A stretch of DNA of 64,000 nucleotides, taken from Nothopassalora personata. Taxonomy: Eukaryota > Ascomycota > Dothideomycetes > Mycosphaerellales > Mycosphaerellaceae. Made by a program: the position numbers and the translations under genes. The DNA lies in NCBI GenBank assembly GCA_033816765.1, contig CM066297.1, forward strand, positions 124,001 through 188,000, written 5' to 3'. The notes under the pieces are model-generated. The model had not been told where the DNA came from. It did no database searches and saw only the letters and a list, made by a program, of their open reading frames with translations. Of this stretch, positions 47,261 through 59,620 are shown piece after piece (position 1 is the stretch's first letter; each line of letters starts with the position of its first letter).

Positions 47261-50200
47261 TTAGTTCTACTTATTCTTATATAACTCCTTTATCTAGACC
47301 TACTCGTTATTATAGCTAATACTAGTCTTATTAGACGCGTCCCTAAGTAGCTAGCTAGTAAAGTTCCTATAGTAGTTACGGAAGAAGCTCTTATCGCGCC
47401 CTTCGCTTATAAAGTATATCTACTCGAGAGTAGTAACTAAGCTAAGCTACTTGTCTATTAATTTTATAGCTCGGACGCGCTAATTATACATCTTCTTATA
47501 GAAGAGCTCCGAGTCTAGGCGGACCGTAGCGTTAAGCTACCTTCTAGCATTAAGGATAACTTCGTTATCGTTCTAAGACTTTAAACCCGCTAGGGCATCG
47601 GACAGAGGGCTAATGCTACTAAGGTGTACGCCCGTAAGGAAAGGATAGCCGGGTACTAGGCGTCGATACTTAAATCCTATAGCGCTCTTACTTAGCGTCT
47701 TAAAGTCACAATAGAGGTCTATTACCTAGTATATGCTCTAGCTTCTCTAGAGTTTAAGATAGTTATCGTCGCGGATCTTAATAAAGTAAGGGTTAATCTA
47801 ACGTAGCGTCTTCTTATGTACGGCCTACCTTATTAGAACGCCTATAGTAGTTACCCGCATTTACCTAGCGCTTAGATCCTCTCTAAACTAACTAATGCTA
47901 TTTTTACTTAGGTAATTCTAAACCCTAACCGAGAAGAAACGCTTAAATTGGCCGTCTTCTATATAGTCGTTATTCCGGTACTACTAGAAAACTCTATAGC
48001 ATTCTCTTACTTATAAAAACCGTGTAAAAACTCCGGCCTACTAGTGCCCTCTAAGTTAAGAGAGTATAGTATATTAAGCCGGTCACTAGTCTAGTAGTTT
48101 TTAATTTCGAGGTTTAAGTCGACCCTAGTATGCTGTACTATAGCGTTCGCGTTACCCCCCTAATAAGCCCTATTAAAGCTAAAAATCGTAGGCCTAGGGA
48201 AGTAGATAAACCGAGTGTAGTATTAAGGGTATAGCGCTACTTATAAGAGCTATAGCCCGGGGTCTTATCGTATAATCTGTTAGCTTAGAGAATACTACAT
48301 ATTCTAGTAGACGCCGCCGTTACTAACCTTATTCAATTCTCGTAGGTACTATCGGTATACGTCGAATTCTCGACTTATTATTTCTCTAACTGTTTTAACC
48401 CGCGGCGCTAGTTTAGCGTTATTATACTAGTATAGCATGTTACTATTAATGTAGGTACCGGTGCTATTAAGATCGGCTTAGTTAGCTTTATTAATGCCGA
48501 ATTTATCGAGGATCTAGTTATAGTTAGTATACGTAACGATACTACTCGTAGTGCCGATTTTGCCTCGAACGCGGAGGTAGCTAAGCGGGTTAATAGTCTT
48601 CTAACTACGCTTATTAGGGCGAAACCACGACCTATTTTTTACCTTAATAGCTAAACAACTCTTACCTTTAAAGAGCTAGTCTTAGACCTTAAGCGCACGC
48701 TTATATAGGGTATTAGCGGTAATACCGGGATTCGTAATAAAGTAGAGGGCCTTATAGTAGAAATCTCGAATATACTAATCGCACATTATAGCGCTAACCT
48801 TGCTATCCCTCTTAAGAACCTACGAGACAGTATATTCGAGCATCTTAAGGCCCGCTATCCGGTACTTAGGTAGCTAGTTAATACTATCTACGTTAATCGA
48901 GTTTCTAAACTTAACGCTATAGTACCGCTTATTATAGGTGTAGTTAGCGCGCTTAATCCGGAGGGCCTCGTCTTCTTATAGGATCTAATCCTTAAAGACT
49001 AATACATCCCTAATTATAGCCGAAGGTAATATAGTAAGTATTAGATTACTATTCTTAGTTAAGGCCGGAGTAGATCGTAGGGTGCTAACCGGTATACCTA
49101 GCGGACTGCCCTCGCGTATAGGTACGCCGTCTAGCGTTCGGTTAGGCGAGGATCGAGTAGGCGCGGTTATACCCTTACCTATGCTCTCGCCTATACGGAG
49201 CTACTTAAGTCGACTCGACTTACGACCGCCTCTCGATAGGACTGTAGGCTAAGTAGAGGCTAGTAGTAGAGTTAGCGTAGTACTCTTTATACGTCCTCTA
49301 CCTTTACTACCCGGTAGTAGCTAAGGCTATTACTAGCTAGATAGTCTAGGTTAATCTATACTATCCTCTAGGGACGCGGACTTCTTAGTAATAGTACCCT
49401 CTATAAAGTATAGAAGGCTATCCTTATAGACGGCTAGGCAGTGTCTTCTAATAATCTCCCTACTCTTAGCCGACTACGGATTAATACTACGTACTTTAGC
49501 CTCCCTATCGCACCGGGTAAGATTACTAGGCTCTAGAATTCGCTTACGATCTATGCCCTTACGGCCGATCCTTATACGCTAAATTAATGCCCTCTAAATT
49601 CTACTAATAGCCCTACTATAGTCTAGGTACTTGTTAATAAAGGCCGTAAACTAGCGGCGCCCGCTATTAGTACCGTAAAGCTCGGAGATAATACGTCGAT
49701 TAAGGATCTTATTATCTATCTACTATAGCTAGTAGGGGGTAAGCGTAGCTTAAAGAGTCTTCTTACGATTACGAATCTCTAAACCGGTCTTACGAATCTT
49801 ACCGACGATAGGAAACAAGACATCGAGCTTCTTATTACTAAGGAATTTATCCTAGTAGCTCTTACTTATGCCGTTCTTAACTTCCTCGAAAAATAGGTTA
49901 ACCTAGACGGAGTAGTCTTCGAACACCTTCTCGAAGCCCTTATAGAAGTCCTTTAATACCTTAACCCGCTTCTAAGGACTAAGCTCCCGGAACATAATAT
50001 TAGCGGCGGACTTCGGCGTGTTCGTATTAGTAAGGACATACTTAACGTTGTCCGGTAGACGAAGGGACTCGAATAAGGTCTAAGGTAGGCGGGTAAGCCT
50101 AGTGCTAGTCGCTATGCTTAAACTAGCCGGGCGTAACGAAGGACTAGCTAAAGCTATAATAACTAGGATTCGCTAGTAGTAAGATCGTAAGAGTTAGCTA

Positions 50201-50290
50201 TCTCGTAGTACTACTCTAGAGTATTAGTAAGCTTTAAAAGCTTAATATCGGGGTAGGGGACTTTAAAGAAGGTTAAGGTCGTAAAGAGAG
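47261..50290 (-). pseudogene. Gypsy4-B extra gene (ORF3), unknown function
   Basis: Mirror of 39010-42039, with the same two frames, the same RIP stops and the same motifs (EFLHGFYK, GVHLSSISPLSDALAG). Wherever compared it is base-identical to copy A. See copy A for content. (TTCTAG)7 lies just beyond its end, at 47144-47185. Confidence 0.65.
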
Positions 50291-50613
50291 AGGCTAAAGA
50301 ACCGTCTAATGTATATAGTAGTAGATAGATATGTTAGTAGTTAGTAAGGATATACTAGTGTAGATAGGGTATTAGTATTTAAAGAAAAAGAGAGGAAGTA
50401 GTAGGTAGAGAGCTACGCTTAAGTATGCCTCTTAGCGTATATCCCTATAACCGTTATAAGGTAGTAGTACCGAGACCGGTCTTATAAGTAGTAAGAGTAG
50501 TGCTATTAAGGTTATACTAAAGGTCTGATAACCCTGTATATAACCAAAAACCAGTACTAGTAACTACCTAGGTAAGCATTTAATAGAGGCATACTATACT
50601 ATTAGGTGATCCG

Positions 50614-50639
50614 ATTTACCGGTCCCGGGACCGGTAAAT
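50614..50639. promoter_or_regulatory. Gypsy4 palindrome 5
   Basis: Perfect 26-bp mirror of 38661-38686, between pol and the extra gene of copy B. Confidence 0.75.
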
Positions 50640-50780
50640 ATAACTCTACTAACTAAGGCCTAACTAAGGTAAGAACACCCTATAAAGTAAAGTCTAGATA
50701 ACCGAGTTAGCTTAATAAACTAAAGGGCATACGTAACATATGCCTAAGGGAAGTAAACTCCGTACGCTATTACTAACTAA

Positions 50781-53700
50781 TTAGTTCTTAGCTTCGATCC
50801 TACTAAACTGTGAAATTTCGGCTATAGAAAGGTTATAAGGCCTAACCTATAGCTTCTTAGGTTCCGGTTTAGGATACGATTCCCTTTCGTTAACTCCTAT
50901 AGGTAGCACCTCTTCGTCGGCGATAGGCTCGATCTCGTTCGAATTACTACTGTCTTCGCTATTAGCGAAGCTATTAGCGACCTTACCCTCCCCTATTACG
51001 AGATCGATCCTATTATCTAAGCCTAGTACTCCTATATTATCCGGGCGAAGCTCTAGAACTAGCTTAAGGTTTTCTCGTGCCTAAACACCCTTTATTAGCG
51101 TACTATTAAGTTCCTTAAGAATATAGGTACTAAACTCCCTAGAGATACTAGACACCCGATATAGACCTTACTATCGGTAACCGATCTTGCGTAAGAAGTC
51201 GTCCTTATATAGCTTATCGAACCTTATAATAAGGTCGCCCTTCTAGAAACTAATAAAGTTAACATTCCGGTAAGAATTAAAGTAGTCCTTACTAAGTTCT
51301 CTTAGCCGCTTCCTTCGAGTATATAGCTCTTCTAAACTAAGGTCTCGAGCCTAGAGTTAACGCGCACGTATAGTAAGCAGGTCCTTAGTCGTTCTTACCG
51401 ATCCCTATTAATAATTTACCTACGTTAGGTACTTAACCTCAATTGGTAGAATCGTGCGATAGCTATATAGGACCTAAGCTAGCGTTATTCTAGTAGTACG
51501 ACAGGTCGTAGTCCTATTAGCCTATAATATAGCGGGTACCTATTACTCCTATCCGCGGTATATGTTCCTCGTAAGCTTTACTAACGCTATAAGAATCGGA
51601 CGGTGTCTAACCTCGACCGGAGCATTAGATTACGGATAGTACGGTAATATTCGGATCCTTCGAACACTAAGTCCTACGAGTAACCGCTTAACCTTAGCCG
51701 TATAAACCGTAGCGTTATTAAGCACAATTTTAGTATAGTAGCCGTACCTATAGAAGACATCCTTATATAGAAACTTAGCAACCGTCTTAGAGCTAGGAGG
51801 TACCCTCGTTACTCTAGCCTCGATCTAGTTACTAAGTGCTTCGCGCGTAACTAGGAGGTATCTATTTTTATATACCTAGACGGGGTCCGAGTACTACTTC
51901 TTACTAATAACCTAAGGGGTTAATAAGTAAAGCTTACTAGCGCGCTAGTTGCCTTCGCGAAACCTATAAGGAGCATAACTTTGAACCTACGTAGAGACAT
52001 CGGCGAAGTACCTGTCCTAGTAGTACCGATCGGAAATAAGGTTATATACGGCCTTAGCGCTGCGATAACCGTGTCTTTTATAGCATTCTATAACGATCTC
52101 CTTCTAAGCCTTATTATCGTTAATTATAAGTTATAACGGTACTCCTCGGCGCTTCTAGAAGAATAGCAATTAGTCCTAGATAAAGAAATTAACGCTCTTC
52201 TTTACTAGCCGCCGGTACTTAGTACGGGTAATACTATCGGGCCGGGTCCTAGTTTCTATAACCTAAGTAAGTTACTAAGAGCTTTTAGAATATTAGTCCC
52301 CGAGATATCGTGTTTTCTAGATTTTAACTAGATAGGTGTCGACCGGCTCCGGGTACCCGAATAGCTTATTATTAATTATCCGGTCGACTTCGTCTTCGTT
52401 AGCTCCTCTAGGTTCCTAAGGTATAGAGGGCCTACGAGATAGGGCATCTAGGCTAGTATACCTAGTCCCCGTAACGTGCTTTACTTCGAACGTAAATAGC
52501 CTAATCTATACGACCTACCGGGCTATTGCCGAGTTAGGCAGGTCCGAAGCCGGCCGGTTAAGCTACTATATAAGTGTGTTAGCATTAACCTAAAGGACAA
52601 AATTAACGCTAGTAACATATCTCTAGATTTTCTTAAGCTCCTTAAGGACCCTAAGGCATTCCCGGTTACTAGCATTATATCTAGATTCTAACGCGTTCTA
52701 GATTCTACTCTTATACCGCACCGGGTAACGCCGTCGAGTGCTGTCTATTAATTCTTAAGAAACGATACATCTCTATCTAGTACCGCTAGCATTAACTAAG
52801 ATAAAGATAGGCCTAGCACTAGGTAAGTAGTAGAGGGTAACTAAGGCTAGAGCCTATATAAGATATCTAGCAACTTCTTCTTTCGAGAACTGCTTATTTT
52901 CTATCTAGGTGAACTCGGCGTCCTTCTTTAGTAGCTTATATATTAGTCGAGCGATAATAACGAACTAGGGGATCTATATCCAGAAGTACATATACAGCCC
53001 TATATAGGTGCGGACCTCCTTAATATAGGTAGGCGTAGGCTAATCTAGGATCTTAGCTATAACCTTTAGGTTAGGATAGCGACTATCCGGGCTAGTAACG
53101 TACCTAACGATCTTAAGCTTTTCGTATAACTATTAGGATTTGCCTCTAGCAACTACCGCACTAGCTCTTTCTAAGTTAGTAAGAACTAGATCTAGGGAAG
53201 CAATGTGCTTAACGACCTATTTCCTTAACCTAGGCTCTACTTCTACATTCCTATAGTCCTTAGTTAGTCCCTTAATACCAATATTATCGAGAAACGGCTT
53301 CGCTCGATACGAGATATAATTAAGTAGAATCTTTGTTACCGTACGCACGAACTAAGTAACTAAATTAGTAGCTCCTTAAGGTAGAGTCGTATTGCGTACT
53401 AGGCTAAGAGGGGTTATAAAGGCTATTAAGTCCCGGTAAGACTTATCTAAAGTAATCTAATTATAACCTAAAAACAGGTCTATAAGTAAAGCGACTCGGC
53501 ACCCGGCAAAATCCTCTAAGAAGCTATCCGTGTCCGGTGGAATGTTAGCATCGCGTATAGTAACCTTATTTAGGAGCATAGCTAAATTAATTAACCGATA
53601 TAGTATATCGCTTCTAGAGGCATTAACCTTCTTTACGACTAGGAACTAGCTATTAGAATATATCCCTTATAAGTATTCTAGGATGTTGTTCTTAATCCGG

Positions 53701-54443
53701 GCTCTAATTATGCGCTTAATAATCGCCCTAAGACTTAGGTACAACCGGATAGGGCGTGCCTACTATAGCTTATAAGGGATTATGTTAATCTTCTAAGGTA
53801 GTATAAAGTCGTACCTAATTTGCCTTATATAACTAAAATCCTAAGCGAGGACTGCCTCCCGGTTATAGAGCATCTTATCGAATAAGGCCCTTTCTATTAG
53901 TAATAGCTTAATGCTAACCTTAATTAAGGTAAGCCGTTCTAGAGTAATCCGGCTACCTCGCTTAATACTTAAGAATTTCTTAGTTAAGTACTTCCCGTTA
54001 AACGGACCTTGTCCTTTAGGCATCTTAGACTCTAGGTATAGTGCCCTACGCTTCTATTCTATATCTCCCTTAACTCGTGATTCTAGGCGCTCCCGAACGC
54101 TTGCGTCTACTAGCTTCTTCTTATCCGCCTTACGCTTATATATCGTAAAGACCTACGGCATCCTAATGTTAGCTATATGTTAGCCTACTTATTACTTCCG
54201 TGCCTAAGCATTTAATGTAGATTGCCTTAAGATCTCGGAGGGCTAATCCCCTTAAACTAAATAAACGTTAGTAATAGAATCTCCCTTAAACGCGCCTATT
54301 CCAATTTCTATAACTCGTTCCTTTATTCTAGTACTCCTAAGCAATCCTAATAAGTGAGCTAAATAGTTGCTAGGCGTTAGAGCCTTGCCGGGTTCCTATA
54401 GATACGTCGTGTCGTAGTTGTATCCGTTTTCCTTACTATAGCT
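50781..54443 (-). pseudogene. Gypsy4-B pol
   Basis: Mirror of 34857-38519, with the same frame and stops. A 60-codon open stretch (53841-54023, MPKGQGPFNGKYLTKKF) is identical to 35277-35459. The RNase H stretch at 52820-53000 was compared base by base with copy A and is identical. Confidence 0.85.
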
Positions 54444-54469
54444 ATTTGCCGGTCCCGGGACCGGTAAAT
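54444..54469. promoter_or_regulatory. Gypsy4 palindrome 6
   Basis: Mirror of 34831-34856, between pol and gag-PR of copy B. Confidence 0.75.
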
Positions 54470-54549
54470 TAAAGTCCGAGGTTTCTCCGAGATAGTACGA
54501 GAACCTTACTAATTTTGTTAAATCCGGCTTTAGCAAGTTACCGGTAGGT

Positions 54550-57520
54550 TAAGCGCCGTAAATTAACCTACCCTTCTATTTCCCGACGCTTTTAATAGTT
54601 CTTAAAGGGTCTTATACCTATCCGAGCTAACTAGGGTAGTAAACATAACACTTTTACCTTTACGGCTAGTAATAGTCCCCTCCTACGAACCATTATCGCA
54701 GTTACGGGCAGTAAGCCGCACCTTACGGGCCTACGGACGTTCTAGGATTATTAGTGAGTTTAGATCCGAGGAGATAAACATGTCTACCTAGTAGTAAACC
54801 CTAAACACCTAAACATCTAAATTGCCTATAACACCTTTAAACTAGGCCCGCCCTCTAGCACCTTAAAAGGTAAGCTAAGTACTCGACATTACTAGTAACC
54901 TAAACCTATAAGCGTTTCTCTAGCCGATAATATTCACCTCGGAACCCTTATTAATTAGGTACCTAATCTAGTTCTTATTTATCCTAAACTCCACTACTAC
55001 CTAAGGACTAGGGACTATAGTAAAGTTGTTAAGGACACTAGAGAGCCCGATTTTCTTAACGTCCTTATATAGCTTAGCAGTAGGGACCGTACCTTTAGAG
55101 CAAAGCATAGTTAAATATACTCCGACATACTAGGCCTAACTATCTTCGCGGAAGACCTCCTTATTATACTTAGGTTTATCCTTATAGGTAACTACTTATC
55201 TAGTGCGAACCTTAGGGTCCTTTCCTATAAGGCGTCGTACTATAGCGAGCTTCTCCTAAAGAGCGGGGGTGTTAGTAACGCGACCGAAGAGGGTAGCCTC
55301 GAACTAGCGACTATATCGAAACTAATCCTAGGCATTCACATTAGGAAACGTCGTCTAGAGGATCTAATTAATCTAGTAGATAATACCCTCTTCCTTTATA
55401 ACCGGGCTATTACTAGCTAAACTATATTATCGGACGTAGTTATTAATCCTTATAGTCTTAGCATTCTATATACGCTTCCTTTATACGAAGGGGGCGTTTA
55501 CGGGACTAATAGGTATATCCTTAGGTAGTTCTTTACTAGCATCGTTCCCTAGTTTCTTTACTTAGGTATTATTTCCCCTTCCTAGGGTTACCCCGGATTT
55601 AGCTAATAATTAAGTTTCGCTTATTTAAGTACTAACTTCGTTAATTATTTTAACCTCCTACTAGTTAATCTTAGCTTACCGGCTCTCCTATTCTAATTGA
55701 AGGCGAACTTTCTTAGTAGCCTTAGCTCGGGCTCGTAGATCCTAGGCTAAGGACCGGGTCCTCGGGTACGGATTCTTTAGAATGCCTACGGGTGCCTTCC
55801 CTTTTACTTTGTTAGACTATATAGGATAGGTAGATACCTCGTTAAGTTCGCCTAAGTCGATCGCCTACTCCGCTTCACTTTCTCTAAATAAGACCTAATA
55901 TGTCCTAGTAGCCTTCTCCGTTTAGCTAGACCGTACGTCCTAAGGGCTATACGCTATTAAATGTCTAAAGTTAGGAGGGGGCTTAGAATAATTAGGAGGC
56001 GTAACCTTTATTACCCTAGTATAGTCCCTACCTATCTATTACTTACGTAGTACGGGAATTTTATACTAGTTATTAAACTCGATCGGCCTATAATGTTCTT
56101 CGAGTAGAGGGAGTATGTAGAGCAGTTTCGGTTTGCCATAGTCCCTCCGAAAGTTAAACTTAGTAGGACGTAGATCGCCTTCTTTCCCTAGATACTACTA
56201 GTTGTTCGGGGCGAGGTATACGTAGCCCCGGGATATTAAGGACCTTATTACCCTATAATTGCTAGCCTAGTGCTTCGAACTACTATAGTTATAGTAACAA
56301 CCATCTATCGCTTTAGACTGTTTGCGATTCTAGGACGGGGGACGCTACATTACGTAAACCTACAGTTTAGTATCTAGGTCGTGCCTCTCCGGTTATATAG
56401 AGCGTTAATTCTCGCTCGGGTAGAAGGTACCCGCGTCCGCGACGCGACCGCGCTAGTATACACGTATACTTATTTTAGCTACCTTCTAGATTAGGTCATT
56501 ATTAACAATAGTCCTAGAGGTAGCCTTCTTAAGCGTGTTAATCTTAGGCTTAAGGCGCGGTATTTACTTTACGACTAAGCGGTATAGCTAAGGTAAAGTA
56601 AGAGGGAAATCTATATATATAGCTTTCTATCCCTCCTTACTATCTACGATACTAGTAGCTTTATCGAGGATCCTCTAAAAGTCCCTAAACTTCTTAGGTT
56701 ACTTTAGGTAAAGCCCGCAAGCCTTATAGACCGCTTTCGCGACTGTCTCTAGCAATCCCTAAAGGAGGAGGCAACTCCGGGAGCTGTTATCTAAATCCTT
56801 AGGTTCAATTAGGTCACTTAAGGATATAAATAGGCGGATAAATTCCTTTATATCCTATTCTTCGGGCCTCTTGCCTTACTACGCCCTAACAATCTCCTTA
56901 AGATATTCCCGACTCCCTAATATCGAGTAGGCGTTAAACCTTAAGAACTCTAATAAGAACGCCCTCCTAAAACGTGCCTTGTTAGTAAGCTACCTAGGTA
57001 GTCTTATAACTATACGCCGGATAGCAGTTTCGCAATTGCGCTTAAACCTACCCTAGAAATCATCCTTCTTAATAGATGCCCGAGGCGGATACTAGTCTAT
57101 TAGGTCGCTAAACCGCTCCTAGAACTTAGTAGCATTAGTGTCGTGGAAGAACGGATTCTTAGCACCTCCTAGAGGTGGAAAGCGAGGGCTAGCGTTTTCT
57201 ATTACTACTACTAATCGTCTAAAGAGGGCAGTTATAGCATCTATTCCAATTATACTATTCGTGCCTATACCTATACCTAATTTAGCGGCGTTAGTTCCGC
57301 TTCTCCCTTCTTTACTAGATTTAGGTGTTTCCCCTTCCTCCGATTCCTCTATCCCCTTATAAGGGATAGAGTCCCTATAGACCCCTTCTATTTTCGTAGG
57401 GTTTATAGGCTGCTCGTAGCCTCTACCTTTATCGGCAAAGGTGCTAAGTTTTTCTAGTAATACAGCCGTATCTATTGTTACGTAGTGCTTGCTTTAGAAT
57501 ACGCTAATACTAGTTATTAC
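54550..57520 (-). pseudogene. Gypsy4-B gag-protease
   Basis: Mirror of 31780-34750 in one frame, with the same mutated zinc knuckle and the same D-to-N change in the protease. The plus-strand 74-codon ORF at 57138-57362 is only the reverse reading of its gag. Confidence 0.78.
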
Positions 57521-57554
57521 TTAATAGGACCTTATAACCGTAATTGTTGCTAAA

Positions 57555-57696
57555 TACCTTAGACCTTGAGTGTTTTCGACCTTAGTCGACCTTAACCGTA
57601 AACCTTAACCTAGAGTAACGACCTTAACCGTAAACCTTAACCTTAAGTAATAACCTTAACCGTGAACCTTAAACCTTAAACCGTAAGTTTAACCTT
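57555..57696 (-). repeat. Tandem repeats in Gypsy4-B leader
   Basis: Mirror copy of 31604-31745 (here seen as cttaacc/taaacc units). Confidence 0.7.
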
Positions 57697-57835
57697 ATAA
57701 ACTAGATGCTAATACGCTACCGGGTGTACACTTAACAACCCCCCTTATTAACTACTAAAATAATGTCTACTAACCACCCTATATAGGCCTATTCGAGTTA
57801 TAGTAGTATAGAGCGGTACTTATGTAAGTAGGGGT

Positions 57836-57861
57836 ATTTGCCGGTCCCGGGACCGTAAAAT
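57836..57861. promoter_or_regulatory. Gypsy4 palindrome 7 (in 5' LTR of B)
   Basis: ATTTG-CCGGTCCCGGGACCG followed by taaaat, the counterpart of palindrome 1. Confidence 0.7.
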
Positions 57862-58019
57862 CAGGTCACGTGACGAGTAGCGCAGTAGCTAGATAAACAA
57901 GAGGATTAGCGGACTCAATTCTCTATGCCCTCTACTCGAGAGGTATAAATTGAATTGTTCCCTTAATGCTACACTTATAATGCTTAACTGCGTAGTATAT
58001 ATCTTAACAGCTATACTAG

Positions 58020-58479
58020 TGTTACGGTTCTGATCTGGGGCTGAAGGAAGCTAACCAATCAGACCTCCACAATTGGTGGGCGCTTCCGCCCGAGAAGTGC
58101 TCTCTCACCCGCAGGAATAAAACCAAGGAACCGAGAGAGCAACTGAAGTGATCTCCTTGATCTCGTGATCTCCTTGATCTCGTGATCTCCTTGATCTCGT
58201 GATCTCCTTGATCTCGTTGATCTCGGTGATCTCGAGAGAGCATGGAGAGCATGGAGAGCACGGAGAGCAAACGCTCTATCTCCTTTGTATTTAGGAACGC
58301 TAGAAACCCTTATGGTTCTGATGCGTTCAACTCATGTTACTATCTCACTGATTGGAATACAACTCTTATTCCTATCATTTATCTTCGCTCAGCTTGCTTC
58401 AGCCTCTCCAAAGAATAATACCGCCACGTGACTTGACTTATCTCTCTTTTGAGACTAGCCCTGGAACGAGACAATAACA
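58020..58479 (+). mobile_element. Young solo LTR of the Gypsy2 superfamily, no RIP
   Basis: 460 bp, TGTTACGG...CAATAACA, with TSD actag at 58015-58019 and 58480-58484. The last 220 bp match the Gypsy2 LTRs but keep the CpA/TpG sites that are TpA there. The first half has a tandem array of a 16-bp unit (gatctccttgatctcgt type, 58145-58235) and a 10-bp array (ggagagcat). It was inserted after RIP of the surrounding LTR, or was too short or too rare to be hit. Confidence 0.95.
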
Positions 58480-58592
58480 ACTAGGTTCTACTAGCTTGCC
58501 TAAATGTCCAATTAAACTAAAATGAAATTAGGGCAAGTTAGACCTAAGGGACCCCCTCTAAACCTAAGGTTAACACAACCTATTAGTCGTCA

Positions 58593-59189
58593 ATGCTATC
58601 TAATATCTTGCTAATTAGGGGTAGTAGATACCGGTTCTTTACTATAATCTTATTTAGGCCTCTATAATCTATGTAGAGCCTAATAGTACCGTTCTTCTTT
58701 AGTATAAATAGGATAGGCGTACCCGCCTTACTTATAGATTGTCTAATCTACCCCTTCTCTATTACTTACGTAAGGTACTCCTTTAAGGCCTCTAGCTTAG
58801 CTAAGGACTAATAGTATAGCGGCTTAAAGGGTCTTCCCTTCTACGAGATTAATCGTATACTTAACCCCTTTAGGTGTCTTACGCTTCGCCTACTTATTAG
58901 GTACGTATATATCTTAGAAGTCTATAAACTCTTTAGGCTATACCGGACCTTCTACTTTAAATACTACTACACTAATATACCTAATACTTATTACATATAC
59001 CTACTTTAAGCTCTCGAGATCCTTAAGGAACTTACGTACGTTATACTACTAAATTGTAGGTATCTTAGTATTGTAGAACTACTAGTTATCCTTATCTACC
59101 TTTATAATCTAATTACGATACCGCTAGGGTCTACCTAAAATTACTAACAGCCTACCTATAGGCACTATATAGTAGATAGCGTCGCTTAC
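58593..59189 (-). pseudogene. Gypsy3 protease end and RT N-terminal part
   Basis: The minus strand reads SDAIYYIVPIGRLLVILGRP (protease end), QPKEFIDFQDIYVPNKQAKR, then [53 protein letters not shown], ending [10 protein letters not shown] at the Gypsy4-B border. The rest of RT is at 42492, inverted. On the other side the gag-only element separates it from gag. Confidence 0.85.
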
Positions 59190-59507
59190 TGTTACGGTTT
59201 AATTTGTGGAGAACCTACGACTACTCATTTAGCGAAACGGAGCGCTAGGGAAAGACGACGGAGCCGATCTGTTTCGGTACGACCAGTCTAATCGGACTGC
59301 TTATGATCAGTCTACTTAGTCTAATCAGTTACGCTAAGACATGGCACTATATAGACGACGCTCTTTTATAAGTAGATAGGAGCCTCGTGCTTAACTCATT
59401 TCAAGTATACACTATATACTGTTTAGGACTACTACCTTTATAACTGATTAAGACATCCCTATAAAGATCCAAGCCCGAGTTGTGATAACGTACAGCGGTT
59501 CCTAACA
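59190..59507 (+). repeat. Gag-only element 5' LTR
   Basis: 318 bp; differs from the 3' LTR mainly by C/T and G/A. Confidence 0.95.
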
Positions 59508-59620
59508 ACTTTAAGCACTACCACTAGGGCCCTTTACATATGTCTAGGAGAGACGCTACCCGGAGTCCGTTAAGATAAGGAACGCTACAGTTAACTGGCA
59601 TTACGGAACGAATAAGCGAA

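Larger units (their letters stand above)
47069..57774. repeat. Right arm of the 10.7-kb identical inverted-repeat core
   Basis: Reverse complement of 31526-42231 around axis 44650 (coordinates sum to 89300). Outside it, 46809-47068 and 57775-58592 are still homologous to the left copy but differ at many C/T and G/A sites. Confidence 0.8.
46281..58592 (-). mobile_element. Gypsy4 copy B (right arm; both LTRs present)
   Basis: Minus-oriented copy with 5' LTR 57761-58592 (holding a solo LTR) and 3' LTR 46281-46647. Without the solo LTR it is about 11.85 kb. It has the 161 bp (46648-46808) missing in copy A, including the purine tract TAGGGGAGGA next to the 3' LTR. Its two flanks belong to different older elements (Gypsy3 RT outside, LINE RT inside), so it is not a simple insertion. 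Confidence 0.85.
57761..58592 (-). repeat. Gypsy4-B 5' LTR, interrupted by a solo LTR
   Basis: 367 bp of LTR after subtracting the 465-bp insertion and TSD. It ends ...TTAGTCGTCA at 58592, where the original TG/CA terminus is preserved. It differs from the left-arm LTR at many transition sites. Confidence 0.82.

Noticed and set aside
58022..58270. 82-codon minus-strand ORF
   Set aside because: It lies wholly in the solo LTR and translates its 16-bp and 10-bp tandem repeats.
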